From Domibacillus antri (GTDB lineage: Bacteria; Bacillota; Bacilli; Bacillales; Domibacillaceae), in NCBI RefSeq assembly GCF_001936625.1, contig NZ_MSDU01000036.1, positions 1 through 38,712 of the forward strand: a stretch of DNA of 38,712 bases. Direction: 5' to 3'. Below the pieces are notes generated by a model, which saw only the letters and a list, made by a program, of their open reading frames with translations, ran no database searches and was not told the DNA's origin. A program made the position numbers and the translations under genes. Within the stretch, counting starts at the first letter, position 1; the number at the start of each line of letters is the position of its first letter. Of this stretch, positions 8,552 through 16,665 are shown in pieces.

Positions 8552-9123
8552 CACTCGACGGCATTTTACCATTCGCGCAAAAGTTGCTCGAAAACGCAGT
8601 GTCACCTGGTGATGCTGTCGTAGACGCCACAGCCGGAAATGGACATGACACGCTGTTTTTAGCGAATCTCGCAGGGGAATCTGGACGGATATACGCATTC
8701 GATGTGCAGAAGCAGGCGATCGAAAAAACAAGCGGGCGTTTAAGCGAGGCGGGTCTTTTAAACCGTGTTTCTCTTTTTCATGCCGGACATGAACAGGCGG
8801 CAGCACTGATTCCCGCTTTGGATCATGGAAGGATTTCCGCTGCCATTTTCAACCTCGGCTATTTGCCAAAAAGCGACAAAACCATTGTCACGAAACCGGA
8901 GACGACAATTGACGCGGTCAAGCAGTTATTTAACATAATGAAGCCAGGCGGTGTCATTGTGCTCGTCATTTACCACGGCCACGAAGAAGGAGCTATAGAA
9001 CGGGATGCTGTTGTTTCTTTTGCCGCATCTCTTGATCAGCAGCAGGCTCATGTGATGCGGTACGAATTCATTAACCAGGCCAACAATCCGCCGTTTATTA
9101 TTGCCATTGAAAAACGGGGATAA
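8548..9123 (+). CDS. mnmM: SAM-dependent methyltransferase YtqB (MnmM)
   Basis: This 191-residue class I methyltransferase has motif I VVDATAGNGHDTLFLA at about residues 24-39. Its acidic SAM-ribose contact (IYAFDVQ) follows, and an NLGYLPK segment near residue 108 replaces the NPPY-type motif. In B. subtilis this protein (YtqB, now MnmM) methylates the 5-aminomethyl group of tRNA wobble uridine to mnm5(s2)U. Its ATG overlaps the ytqA stop by 4 bp (ATGA), so the two are translationally coupled. No strong hairpin follows at once; the repeat array at 9128-9275 begins 5 bp after the stop and a terminator lies at 9301-9349. Confidence 0.9.
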   Translation: MTLDGILPFAQKLLENAVSPGDAVVDATAGNGHDTLFLANLAGESGRIYAFDVQKQAIEKTSGRLSEAGLLNRVSLFHAGHEQAAALIPALDHGRISAAIFNLGYLPKSDKTIVTKPETTIDAVKQLFNIMKPGGVIVLVIYHGHEEGAIERDAVVSFAASLDQQQAHVMRYEFINQANNPPFIIAIEKRG

Positions 9124-9127
9124 ATAG

Positions 9128-9275
9128 AACCGGATTATTAAGCGCGACGGCCGGAAAATTTTTTCTCAGGCCGGATTCTGGCTCCCGAAGGCCGGAAAAT
9201 CCCGAATCCGGCCCGGCACACCCTTTTTCCGGCCCACATTTCAATAATACGTCCTTTTTTCAAATATTCCGGCCT
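9128..9275. repeat. 20-bp-period array of GGCCGG cores with inverted halves (copy 2)
   Basis: Cores centred near 9131, 9151, 9171, 9192, 9210, 9231, 9251 (degenerate) and 9271 recur every 18-21 bp. The first four read GGCCGGA and the last four read TCCGGCC. GGCCGGATTC (9169-9178) and GAATCCGGCC (9204-9213) are a perfect 10-bp inverted pair. GCCGGATTCTGGCTC and the GAAGGCC after it closely match copy 1 near 4463-4488. It lies between the convergent mnmM and monooxygenase genes and in front of a terminator. I see no coding potential. Confidence 0.8.
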
Positions 9276-9300
9276 TATAATCGGAGACTGACACCGTTCC

Positions 9301-9349
9301 ATATAAAAACACGCCCGCGGATGCACGATCTGCGGGCGTGTTTTTATAT
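9301..9349. terminator. Bidirectional terminator between mnmM and the LLM oxidoreductase gene
   Basis: An 18-bp perfect stem (9301-9318 with 9332-9349), with a GC-rich centre and A/T-rich base, gives U-runs both ways. Its right arm covers the stop codon of the minus-strand gene. Confidence 0.9.
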
Positions 9350-10342
9350 CGTTTTTGCCACATCGGCCAGCAGTTCAAATGACCGTTTCTTTTTCTCAAA
9401 GTCGTACAAAATCGTAACAGCCATTAACTCATCCGTTTCAAATTCTTCCTGTAATCGAACCAGCTCAGCACGAATGGTTTTCGGACCGCCGACAATCATT
9501 CGCTTCCGGTTTTCTTCGACATGAACTTTTTCATATTGATTATAAGAATACGCCGCTGCCTTTTCCGGCGATGGGGTTCCATTTGATGGGATACCTTGTG
9601 CCGACATCATTAACGACAAGTCAAGACTGCCGGCAAGAAAGTCTGCTTCTTCGTCCGTATCCGCGCAAATAACAAACACGGCCGCCATACTTTTAGGCTG
9701 ATCCAAATAGGCAGAAGGCTGAAACTGGTCGCGGTATTCTTTCAAAACCTCCCGTCCTTCATCTCCGTTAATGAAGCGGGCAAACGTATAAGGAAGCCCT
9801 TTTTCCGCTGCCAGCACAGCGCTTGACAGGTTGGACCCAAGCATCCACAATTCAGGTGCTTTTTGCACAATTGGCGTTGCGCGTACGCCATTATAAATAT
9901 ACGGAACCGGCTGATCGTGTAAATAAGCCAAAACATCATCAATTTGTTCCGGATAACGAGCCGAATCCCGCTTCCGTCCTTCCGACAGTGCAAACGATGC
10001 ACGCGGCATGCCGCCAGGCGCCCGGCCAACACCGAGATCAATCCGGCCGGGTGCCAGACCAGAAAGAACGCGGAAATTTTCCGCCACTTTATAGGCGCTG
10101 TAATGCGTCAGCATCACACCGCCGGACCCAAGCCGGATGGTGTTTGTTTTCGCTGCCATATATGAGAGAAGCACTTCCGGTGACGAGCCGGCCAGCGTTG
10201 TCGTGTCATGATGCTCCGATACCCAGAACCGGCTGTACCCTAATTTCTCAGCGTGCTGTGAAAGCTCCACTGTTTCCCGCAATGCTTCTTCCGCCGTTTT
10301 TCCTTCTGAAATCGGCGACTGGTCTAAAATGTTTACCTTCAT
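9344..10342 (-). CDS. LLM-class (bacterial luciferase-like) flavin-dependent oxidoreductase
   Basis: This 332-residue protein belongs to the luciferase-like monooxygenase superfamily, of the single-component MsnO/YvbT-like kind. Landmarks are the N-terminal LDQSPISEG, the conserved FWVSEHH near residue 40, RLGSGGVML near residue 72, and LAPGRIDLGVGRAPGG near residues 96-111. It would use reduced FMN supplied by a reductase; the substrate is unknown. AGAGGTG lies 8 nt before the start. It sits 52 bp downstream of ytpB, so it could be read from the ytpA-ytpB unit, though a possible promoter and an inverted repeat lie in the gap. Confidence 0.85.
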   Translation of the reverse strand: MKVNILDQSPISEGKTAEEALRETVELSQHAEKLGYSRFWVSEHHDTTTLAGSSPEVLLSYMAAKTNTIRLGSGGVMLTHYSAYKVAENFRVLSGLAPGRIDLGVGRAPGGMPRASFALSEGRKRDSARYPEQIDDVLAYLHDQPVPYIYNGVRATPIVQKAPELWMLGSNLSSAVLAAEKGLPYTFARFINGDEGREVLKEYRDQFQPSAYLDQPKSMAAVFVICADTDEEADFLAGSLDLSLMMSAQGIPSNGTPSPEKAAAYSYNQYEKVHVEENRKRMIVGGPKTIRAELVRLQEEFETDELMAVTILYDFEKKKRSFELLADVAKTI

Positions 10343-10353
10343 CCTTTTTCACC

Positions 10354-10386
10354 TCTCGTGTGTCCATTCTATTTCGGAACACGAGA
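10354..10386. promoter_or_regulatory. 8-bp inverted repeat in front of the LLM oxidoreductase gene
   Basis: TCTCGTGT (10354-10361) and ACACGAGA (10379-10386) are perfect complements separated by 17 bp. On the minus strand the spacer contains TAGAAT, a possible -10 box, and the distal arm leads into the ribosome binding site. It could be an operator or a leader hairpin. Confidence 0.45.
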
Positions 10387-10394
10387 AAAATCTA

Positions 10395-11468
10395 TTATTG
10401 TGCCCGGCGCCATTTTCTCCATGTTTTGTATGTGCGGCCATTCCAATAAAAGAACATGCTTGACGGGCCAGCTGTATGAACGAGCTTACGGCATTGATGA
10501 CGCACGCTTTTCTTTGCGGCTGCTTTCTCTTCGGATAAATACACCGCCACGATGCCTTCAATTAAAAATGAATGAAATTTCGCATGCGGAAGCCGCTCTG
10601 TCCCTTCTTTTGCTTTCTGTAAAAAATGTAAAAAACGATCCATCATGACGGTTTCATTTTCATAGTACGTGCAAAAATTCAACTCGCCGTCTTCGAGATC
10701 TTCTTCTTGATCAATGAAATAATCCAGCAAAATATGAATACCCTGTCCATATGGAAAGTAACAGTCACGCACCATTTTTGCATACGTCGGTGTAAAAGCC
10801 GGCTGCATCGCACACGACATTAAGCAGTACACGCCAACCGTCGAACCGGTGCAGGCCGAAAACTCGTACCATGTCATTTCCGGCAAATCCGCCTTATAGC
10901 TTTCAAACCAGCGGATCAGCCGCTCTTCCCGTTCTTCCTCGCGCACGTGCTTATGAATTTGCAGTTCACTGTAATGTTGGCTTAAATCAAGCACATGCGG
11001 TTTTGCAGCCGCAAATGAAGGGGTTTTAGCCACAATCCGCCGGCAGCCTTCCACAAGCGCATTTAAATAGCCTCCGTCGTCTTTCGTGTCACGGAAGCGG
11101 TAATAATCGCTTTTGGTCTGGCCCGGAAAAAAGCAGTCGTGGAGTGCTTCGTGCAGCGCCGCAAAGTCATCAGGATTAAACGATGTCGTCTGGTCGCACA
11201 AATTATCGAGATAATCGCAAATGAGCTGATACGGCACAATAAACGAAATTGCATCCGCTGATTTTTCACCCGCAAGCAACGAAATCACACCGCCAGCTTC
11301 ACAGTGAAAATACTTTTTTTCATATACATCGAGCGCCTGCTGACGAAGCTCTTGATCTGGTATTTTATTCGCCAGCACTTTCCATTTGCTCCATTCCGCT
11401 TTCACTGCCGGAAAAATATCTTTATAAATTTTTCGCATTAATAAAAGCGAATTTTTAGGGACCGTCAT
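10395..11468 (-). CDS. ytpB: Tetraprenyl-beta-curcumene synthase YtpB (DUF2600)
   Basis: This 357-residue all-helical protein of the DUF2600/YtpB family lacks the classic DDxxD motif but keeps the family DYLDNLCDQTTS segment. B. subtilis YtpB converts heptaprenyl diphosphate to tetraprenyl-beta-curcumene, a C35 sesquarterpene precursor. Heptaprenyl diphosphate is also the side-chain donor for menaquinone, whose genes are in this window. The start at 11468 follows GTGAGG by about 6-7 nt; a TTG one codon earlier is less likely. It starts 9 bp after the ytpA stop, the same ytpA-ytpB order as in B. subtilis. Confidence 0.92.
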   Translation of the reverse strand: MTVPKNSLLLMRKIYKDIFPAVKAEWSKWKVLANKIPDQELRQQALDVYEKKYFHCEAGGVISLLAGEKSADAISFIVPYQLICDYLDNLCDQTTSFNPDDFAALHEALHDCFFPGQTKSDYYRFRDTKDDGGYLNALVEGCRRIVAKTPSFAAAKPHVLDLSQHYSELQIHKHVREEEREERLIRWFESYKADLPEMTWYEFSACTGSTVGVYCLMSCAMQPAFTPTYAKMVRDCYFPYGQGIHILLDYFIDQEEDLEDGELNFCTYYENETVMMDRFLHFLQKAKEGTERLPHAKFHSFLIEGIVAVYLSEEKAAAKKSVRHQCRKLVHTAGPSSMFFYWNGRTYKTWRKWRRAQ

Positions 11469-11477
11469 CAATTTACC

Positions 11478-12287
11478 TCACTTTTCAATAATAAAACCGA
11501 GTGCGCGGAGCCGGTTATGAACAAAATCAAGCGCATATTGAAACACATCTTCCCGCTCCGGTTCATTAAAAATTTCATGATACAATTCCGGCCATTCTTT
11601 ATACTGCAGCTCGGACACATCCATTTTTTTCACAAATGCGCGGACAGCACTTCCATCCGTTACTTTGTCATCACCAGCCTGCATGATAAGATGCGGGATA
11701 TCGGGTATTTCACCTAGACCCGCTGCCGCTATTTTAATCGCCTGCACAATTTCACGATACCAGCGGACCGATACTTTTCGGACAAACAGCGGATCGTCCT
11801 GGTCAAATGCCCGCACTTCTTCATTGCGTGTTGCCATTTCAACGGTAATACCGGAATCAAATTTTAAGGACGGTGTGACCGAATTGAGGCCGTGTGACAT
11901 GACGTTTAAATGCTTTGAGGGAGCATGCTTCATTTTAAAAAGCGGTGACGATAAGATCACACCTGCAAGTTCCGGCTTTTGTTCCTGCAAATAACGGGTG
12001 ACAATAAGGCCTCCCATGCTGTGGCCGAGTAAAAAAACAGGCACATCAAATTGAAACGCAGCCCTTACCCAGTCCGAAATTTCATTTGTATATTCAGTAA
12101 AGGATGAAATGTGGCCGCGTCTCGCCCGCGATGTCATTCCCTGCCCAGGCAAATCACCCATCACAACGTTAAACCCATTCCGGCGCCACATCTCAATGAG
12201 CCAGCCATACCGTCCATGATGCTCAAGCGCACCATGCACCATGACGATGACACCTTTTGGCTTCCCTTCACATTCCCATTTCCACAT
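11478..12287 (-). CDS. ytpA: Lysophospholipase-like alpha/beta hydrolase YtpA
   Basis: A 269-residue serine hydrolase with an alpha/beta fold. The N-terminal VHGALEHHGRYG supplies the oxyanion region, GHSMGG holds the nucleophilic Ser, and a C-terminal LYHEIFNE carries the catalytic His. It matches the monoglyceride lipase/lysophospholipase group and B. subtilis YtpA, linked there to formation of the lysophospholipid antibiotic bacilysocin. AAGGAGAG lies 7 nt before the ATG at 12287; an in-frame TTG at 12305 overlaps that ribosome binding site. ytpB follows after 9 bp. Confidence 0.88.
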   Translation of the reverse strand: MWKWECEGKPKGVIVMVHGALEHHGRYGWLIEMWRRNGFNVVMGDLPGQGMTSRARRGHISSFTEYTNEISDWVRAAFQFDVPVFLLGHSMGGLIVTRYLQEQKPELAGVILSSPLFKMKHAPSKHLNVMSHGLNSVTPSLKFDSGITVEMATRNEEVRAFDQDDPLFVRKVSVRWYREIVQAIKIAAAGLGEIPDIPHLIMQAGDDKVTDGSAVRAFVKKMDVSELQYKEWPELYHEIFNEPEREDVFQYALDFVHNRLRALGFIIEK

Positions 12288-12325
12288 ATGTATTCTCTCC
12301 TTCAAAAACGACAGTCGTTTTTTCT

Positions 12326-12356
12326 ATTATACAAATCTTTTCCCGTCCGATAAAAT
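12326..12356. promoter_or_regulatory. Divergent promoter region of ytpA and ytoA
   Basis: On the minus strand a perfect TATAAT occupies 12331-12326 with a poor -35 box (TTTATC) 17 bp away, directed to ytpA. On the plus strand TATACA (12328-12333), 17 bp and TAAAAT (12351-12356) point to ytoA. The two overlap. A short A/T hairpin (about 12304-12323) lies in the ytpA leader. Confidence 0.45.
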
Positions 12357-12393
12357 AAAACGATAGATTCAAAATAAGAAAGGGGTTTCAATC

Positions 12394-12906
12394 ATGATAT
12401 ATCCGTACAATGGAAAAGAACCGGACATTGCAGAGTCAGCCTTTATAGCAGACTTTGTGACCATTACAGGTGATGTGGCAATTGGCGAGGAGTCGACGAT
12501 CTGGTACAACACGGTCATCCGCGGTGATGTGGCGCCAACCATAATCGGCAAACGTGTCAACGTACAGGACAATTCTGTTTTGCATCAAAGTCCAAACAAC
12601 CCGCTCATCCTTGAAGATAACGTCACAATAGGCCATCAAGTCATTTTACATAGCTGCAAAATCAGAAAAGGTGCACTGGTCGGCATGGGATCGATTGTTT
12701 TAGATAATGCTGAAGTCGGAGAAGGAGCCTTCATCGGAGCCGGCAGCCTTGTCCCGCCCGGAAAAGTCATTCCGCCAAACACCATGGCATTTGGCCGCCC
12801 AGCGAAAGTCATCCGTGAGATTAATGAAGATGACCGGAAAGACATGGAGCGGATCGTGCGTGAATACGCGGAAAAAGGACAATATTATAAATCGATTCAA
12901 AAGTAA
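12394..12906 (+). CDS. ytoA: Gamma-carbonic-anhydrase-like hexapeptide-repeat protein YtoA
   Basis: This 170-residue left-handed beta-helix protein carries hexapeptide repeats from about residue 12 to 130 and a C-terminal helix. His64, His81 and His86 (VLHQ, IGHQVILHS) match the three zinc ligands of gamma-class carbonic anhydrases. Family members are homotrimers, but many, including YtoA, have no proven carbonic anhydrase activity. AAAGGGG lies 8 nt before the ATG. It is a single-gene unit, divergent from ytpA, followed by a small hairpin with a short T-run. Confidence 0.88.
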   Translation: MIYPYNGKEPDIAESAFIADFVTITGDVAIGEESTIWYNTVIRGDVAPTIIGKRVNVQDNSVLHQSPNNPLILEDNVTIGHQVILHSCKIRKGALVGMGSIVLDNAEVGEGAFIGAGSLVPPGKVIPPNTMAFGRPAKVIREINEDDRKDMERIVREYAEKGQYYKSIQK

Positions 12907-12918
12907 CTGAAGAACCCG

Positions 12919-12940
12919 AAGCTGTTAAAGACAGCTTTTC
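12919..12940 (+). terminator. Weak terminator-like hairpin after ytoA
   Basis: AAGCTGT (12919-12925) and ACAGCTT (12931-12937) form a 7-bp stem followed by TTC. It is weak; the strong hairpin at 12990-13028 probably does most of the work. Confidence 0.4.
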
Positions 12941-12989
12941 CTAAATGTATGATGACTTCTTCCTTTACATTCTGAATTCCTATCAGCAA

Positions 12990-13028
12990 AAAAAGACTGC
13001 CTGAACGAGATGTTCAGGCAGTCTTTTT
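12990..13028. terminator. Bidirectional terminator between ytoA and metK
   Basis: A 17-bp perfect stem (12990-13006 with 13012-13028) around a 5-nt loop, with A and T tracts at its base. It ends metK on the minus strand and backs up the end of ytoA. Confidence 0.92.
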
Positions 13029-13031
13029 ATC

Positions 13032-14228
13032 TTATTTCGCTGCTGCTTTTAATACTTCCGCTTTATCCGTACGCTCCCATGGAAGATCCACGTCTGTACG
13101 TCCGAAGTGTCCGTATGCCGCTGTCTGGCGGTAAATAGGACGGCGCAGGTCAAGCATTTTAATAATGCCCGCTGGACGAAGGTCGAAGTTGTTGCGAATC
13201 ACATCAACAAGGACTTCTTCTGATACTGTACCTGTTCCAAATGTATCGACCGCGATGGATACCGGCTGTGCGACTCCGATTGCGTATGCAAGCTGTACTT
13301 CACATTTATCTGCAAGACCTGCAGCGACGATGTTTTTCGCTACATAGCGCGCTGCATAAGCGGCAGAACGGTCCACTTTTGTCGGATCTTTACCTGAGAA
13401 TGCGCCGCCGCCGTGACGGGCGTAGCCGCCGTATGTATCGACGATAATTTTACGGCCCGTTAAGCCAGCATCCCCTTGTGGTCCGCCAATAACGAATCGG
13501 CCAGTCGGGTTAATGAAGAATTTCGTTTCAGAATCAATCAATTCAGCCGGAACGACTTCATTAATAACGTGCTCACGAATTTCTTTTTGAATTTGTTCAA
13601 GTGTAATTTCCGGATGGTGCTGAGTTGAAATAACAATTGTATCAACGCGAACCGGCTGACCGTTTTCATTGTATTCAACTGTTACTTGCGTTTTTCCGTC
13701 TGGACGAAGATAATCAAGCACTTCCTCTTTGCGCACTTGCGTCAGACGGCGTGCAAGTTTATGAGCAAGTGAAATCGGAAGCGGCATTAATTCATCTGTT
13801 TCGTTGCACGCAAACCCGAACATTAAGCCCTGGTCACCGGCACCGATTTCATCGATCTCTTTATCTGTCATCTGCCCTTCACGCGCTTCAAGTGCAACGT
13901 TAACCCCGGCAGCGATATCAGGAGACTGCTCATCAATCGACGTCAATACACCTGCCGTTTCAGAGTCAAACCCGTATTTCGCGCGGACATATCCAATTTC
14001 TTTTACCGTTTCACGAACGATTTTTGGAATATCTACATAAGATGAAGTCGTAATTTCACCCGCAACAAGTACAAGCCCTGTTGTAACAGATGTTTCCGCA
14101 GCTACGCGGGCATTTGGATCTTTGTCAAGAATGGCATCAAGAATCGCATCGGAAATCTGGTCACAGATTTTATCTGGATGTCCTTCCGTTACGGATTCCG
14201 ATGTAAACAGACGGCGCTGTTTTGTCAT
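13032..14228 (-). CDS. metK: S-adenosylmethionine synthetase
   Basis: This 398-residue enzyme makes SAM from methionine and ATP. Signatures are [16 protein letters not shown] near the N-terminus, [12 protein letters not shown] near residues 120-131, and the glycine-rich [19 protein letters not shown] used for phosphate binding. It is a single-gene unit under a SAM-I riboswitch (14348-14459) with its own terminator and promoter, so excess SAM should stop its transcription. Its product feeds the methyltransferases and radical SAM enzymes of this window. Confidence 0.98.
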   Translation of the reverse strand: MTKQRRLFTSESVTEGHPDKICDQISDAILDAILDKDPNARVAAETSVTTGLVLVAGEITTSSYVDIPKIVRETVKEIGYVRAKYGFDSETAGVLTSIDEQSPDIAAGVNVALEAREGQMTDKEIDEIGAGDQGLMFGFACNETDELMPLPISLAHKLARRLTQVRKEEVLDYLRPDGKTQVTVEYNENGQPVRVDTIVISTQHHPEITLEQIQKEIREHVINEVVPAELIDSETKFFINPTGRFVIGGPQGDAGLTGRKIIVDTYGGYARHGGGAFSGKDPTKVDRSAAYAARYVAKNIVAAGLADKCEVQLAYAIGVAQPVSIAVDTFGTGTVSEEVLVDVIRNNFDLRPAGIIKMLDLRRPIYRQTAAYGHFGRTDVDLPWERTDKAEVLKAAAK

Positions 14229-14293
14229 GAAAAAATTCCTCCTTTAAATCAGTATGTGTACGGTACTCATTTTCCCCCGATGATCCGAAAAAT

Positions 14294-14320
14294 AAAAAAA
14301 CTCTCCCGGCATAGAGAGAG
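14294..14320 (-). terminator. Riboswitch expression-platform terminator of metK
   Basis: On the minus strand CTCTC..GGAGAG (14320-14301) is followed by seven T. It lies between the SAM aptamer and the metK start and is the OFF-state terminator of the S-box leader. Confidence 0.8.
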
Positions 14321-14347
14321 GAAAGGTTGTTTTTACTCGGGCCTTTC

Positions 14348-14459
14348 ACTCTTATCGTCCAAGGCTGATCCTTGCTCAGGTTTAGCACCTTTTCCGCTGC
14401 TCGCGGCAGGTTGCTGGGTTTCACAGGGCCTGTCCCTCCACCGGCTCAGGATAAGAGTA
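14348..14459 (-). promoter_or_regulatory. SAM-I (S-box) riboswitch aptamer of metK
   Basis: On the minus strand ACTCTTATCC and GATAAGAGTG close the P1 helix. Between them are the conserved S-box segments GGTGGAGGGAC, GGCCCTGTGAAACCCAGC, AACC, and the downstream AAGGTGCTAAACC and GGACGATAAG. This is a full-length canonical SAM-I aptamer. Confidence 0.97.
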
Positions 14460-14474
14460 TCCGTTCAAGTGTCA

Positions 14475-14503
14475 ATGTTACGAAATATCGCGCATCATGT
14501 CAA
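14475..14503 (-). promoter_or_regulatory. Predicted sigma-A promoter of the metK leader
   Basis: On the minus strand a perfect TTGACA (14503-14498), a 17-bp spacer and TAACAT (14480-14475) lie just upstream of the riboswitch. Confidence 0.8.
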
Positions 14504-14643
14504 CCGATTTTTTCTGAGAAATAGAAGGCGGTAAAATTATGTTATCTTTTATGCGAATTATCACCCTTTTTTTCCATTAATATAGTATACTTATTAAACC
14601 TCATTATCCAGAGAAAGCGAATTCAAGGAAAAAAAGTTTTTTT

Positions 14644-14679
14644 GAATAGTATAGACTATTCATTTTAATGTGTTATACT
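14644..14679 (+). promoter_or_regulatory. pckA promoter with CcpN-like operator
   Basis: TAGACT (14652-14657), a 16-bp spacer and TATACT (14674-14679), preceded by TGT as an extended -10, form the promoter. TGTGTTATACT (14669-14679) matches at every position the CcpN operator consensus TRTGHYATAYW as I recall it. A second palindromic segment, GAATAGT-ATAG-ACTATTC (14644-14661), covers the -35 region. In B. subtilis CcpN represses pckA and gapB on glucose, so the same control is inferred here. Confidence 0.7.
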
Positions 14680-14734
14680 AATTTCAAGTTAATCAAACAC
14701 ATATAAAATTTAGATAAAGGATGGTCGTACAAAT

Positions 14735-16321
14735 ATGAACTCTTTAACTGTTTCCAGCGAAATCGTCGAGCTGCTGAAAGGCTCAAATATTATTCTTCAG
14801 CCTTCCGTACCTGTGCTTGTTGAAAAGGTGCTTAAGCGCGGCGAAGGCATTTTAACCGCCTCCGGTGCGGTTCGCGCCGAAACAGGCAAATATACGGGCC
14901 GCTCCCCGAAAGACAAATTCACTGTTCAAGAAGCGTCCGTAAAAGATAAAATCGACTGGGGAAGCGTGAACCAGCCGATCTCCGTAGAAAAGTTCAATAG
15001 CTTGTACGAAAAAGTTGTCCGTCATTTAAAAGAAAAAGACGAACTATTCGTTTTCAAAGGATTTGCCGGCGCGGATCAAAATCACCGTCTGCCTATTCAG
15101 GTCATTAATGAATACGCATGGCACAACTTATTCGTCCACCAGCTTTTCATCCGTCCGACAAAAGAAGAATTGCGCGCTCATGAAGCCGGCTTCACTGTTT
15201 TATCAGCACCAACCTTCAAAGCGGATCCGTTAGTGGACGGCACAAACTCTGAAACATTCATTATTGTATCATTCGAACAGCGTGTCGTTTTAATCGGCGG
15301 TACAGAATATGCCGGTGAAATGAAGAAATCGATTTTCTCTGTGATGAACTACCTGCTTCCTGAAAATAACGTGTTGTCCATGCACTGCTCCGCCAATGTC
15401 GGCTACGAAGGCGATGTCGCTTTATTTTTCGGTCTTTCCGGAACAGGAAAGACAACGCTTTCTGCCGATCCAAACCGACGCTTAATCGGTGATGATGAGC
15501 ATGGCTGGTCCGCAAACGGTGTATTCAATATTGAAGGCGGCTGCTACGCAAAAACAATCGGACTGACTCGTGAAAAAGAACCGCAAATTTTCGATGCGAT
15601 CCGCTTCGGCTCTGTACTCGAAAATGTTATTCTCGATCATGACACGCGCCTTCCGGATTACGATGACAATGTGTTAACTGAAAATACGCGTGCCGCTTAC
15701 CCGCTGCAAGCGATTGACAACATTGTTGATCCAAGTGTCGCCGGTCACCCAAATACCATTATTTTCTTAACGGCTGATGCATTCGGTGTCCTGCCTCCAA
15801 TCAGCAAGCTGTCAAAAGAGCAGGCGATGTACCATTTCTTGAGCGGCTACACATCAAAACTTGCCGGAACAGAACGCGGAATTACAAGTCCTCAGGCTAC
15901 GTTCTCAACGTGCTTCGGCTCGCCGTTCCTTCCTCTTCCGGCAACAGTGTACGCGGAAATGCTCGGCAAAAAGATCGATGAGCATAACGCGCAGGTCTTC
16001 CTTGTGAACACAGGCTGGACTGGCGGCGAATACGGAACAGGCCATCGTATGAAGCTTTCATACACGCGTGCCATGATTCAGGCAGCGCTTGAAGGTGAAC
16101 TGAACAATGTGGAAACGTACACAACGAAAGTATTCGGACTCGATATTCCTGTTCACGTGCCAGGTGTGCCAGATGACGTCTTAATTCCGCGCAAAGCATG
16201 GGCAGACGAAGAGGCATTTATGGAAAAAGCAAAACAGCTTTCTGCTAAATTCCGCGAGAATTTCAAAAAATTCGCCGGTGTTCCTTCTGAAATTGAAGAA
16301 CTTGGCGGACCAAAACTGTAA
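14735..16321 (+). CDS. pckA: Phosphoenolpyruvate carboxykinase (ATP)
   Basis: This 528-residue ATP-type PEP carboxykinase converts oxaloacetate to PEP with ATP, the entry step of gluconeogenesis. [10 protein letters not shown] near residue 53 is the substrate-binding signature. [14 protein letters not shown] near residues 232-245 is the kinase-1a (P-loop), followed by [10 protein letters not shown] with the metal-binding Asp residues. The length matches B. subtilis PckA (527). It is monocistronic, ending in a strong terminator 6 bp after the stop, and the promoter carries a CcpN-like site. Confidence 0.98.
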   Translation: MNSLTVSSEIVELLKGSNIILQPSVPVLVEKVLKRGEGILTASGAVRAETGKYTGRSPKDKFTVQEASVKDKIDWGSVNQPISVEKFNSLYEKVVRHLKEKDELFVFKGFAGADQNHRLPIQVINEYAWHNLFVHQLFIRPTKEELRAHEAGFTVLSAPTFKADPLVDGTNSETFIIVSFEQRVVLIGGTEYAGEMKKSIFSVMNYLLPENNVLSMHCSANVGYEGDVALFFGLSGTGKTTLSADPNRRLIGDDEHGWSANGVFNIEGGCYAKTIGLTREKEPQIFDAIRFGSVLENVILDHDTRLPDYDDNVLTENTRAAYPLQAIDNIVDPSVAGHPNTIIFLTADAFGVLPPISKLSKEQAMYHFLSGYTSKLAGTERGITSPQATFSTCFGSPFLPLPATVYAEMLGKKIDEHNAQVFLVNTGWTGGEYGTGHRMKLSYTRAMIQAALEGELNNVETYTTKVFGLDIPVHVPGVPDDVLIPRKAWADEEAFMEKAKQLSAKFRENFKKFAGVPSEIEELGGPKL

Positions 16322-16327
16322 ACAGCA

Positions 16328-16377
16328 AAAAGAGAGGTTCTGTAAATCATGAGTCTGTGATTTACGGAACCTCTTTT
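16328..16377. terminator. Bidirectional terminator between pckA and ytmB
   Basis: A stem of about 20 bp (16328-16349 with 16358-16377), with one small mismatch, an 8-nt loop and A/T tracts at its base. It ends pckA and the ytkD-ytmA-ytmB unit. Confidence 0.9.
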
Positions 16378-16419
16378 CTGTTCTTCTCAAGCTAAGTTTT
16401 TGCACATGCACAGGAATCG

Positions 16420-16662
16420 TCAATTCGTTGATTTTAACGATACAAGAGTGTAAGTAATCGTGGTCGAATTGTTTGTCCATTCCACTTTTGTAATGAGCGC
16501 AGTGCCGCTCTGCTCACTGTCTTTCGTTTTATGAACAGCAATAGGAATAGAGATTGGGTACAGTCTGTATCCCTTCTTTTTCAACACAAACCGATTGTCC
16601 TCTTTCCTCATTTCATTTCCTTTTGTCACAATCATCGTATTTAATTCCAACGGCATACCCAT
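16420..16662 (-). CDS. ytmB: DUF2584 protein YtmB
   Basis: This 80-residue protein matches the length and sequence style of B. subtilis YtmB (DUF2584), a small mostly beta protein without known function. It has no signal peptide, no membrane segment and no cysteines. The ribosome binding site AAAGGGG lies inside the last codons of ytmA, and the start is 3 bp after the ytmA stop, so translation is probably coupled. It is the last gene before the shared terminator. Confidence 0.85.
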   Translation of the reverse strand: MGMPLELNTMIVTKGNEMRKEDNRFVLKKKGYRLYPISIPIAVHKTKDSEQSGTALITKVEWTNNSTTITYTLVSLKSTN

Positions 16663-16665
16663 TAT

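Noticed and set aside
9138-9326. Minus-strand open frame of 62 codons over the second repeat array
   Set aside because: It is encoded by the GGCCGG repeats and the terminator, lacks a ribosome binding site, and the repeat nature explains it.
9823-10449. Plus-strand open frame of 208 codons opposite the monooxygenase gene
   Set aside because: Antisense shadow of a real gene with atypical composition and no start signal.
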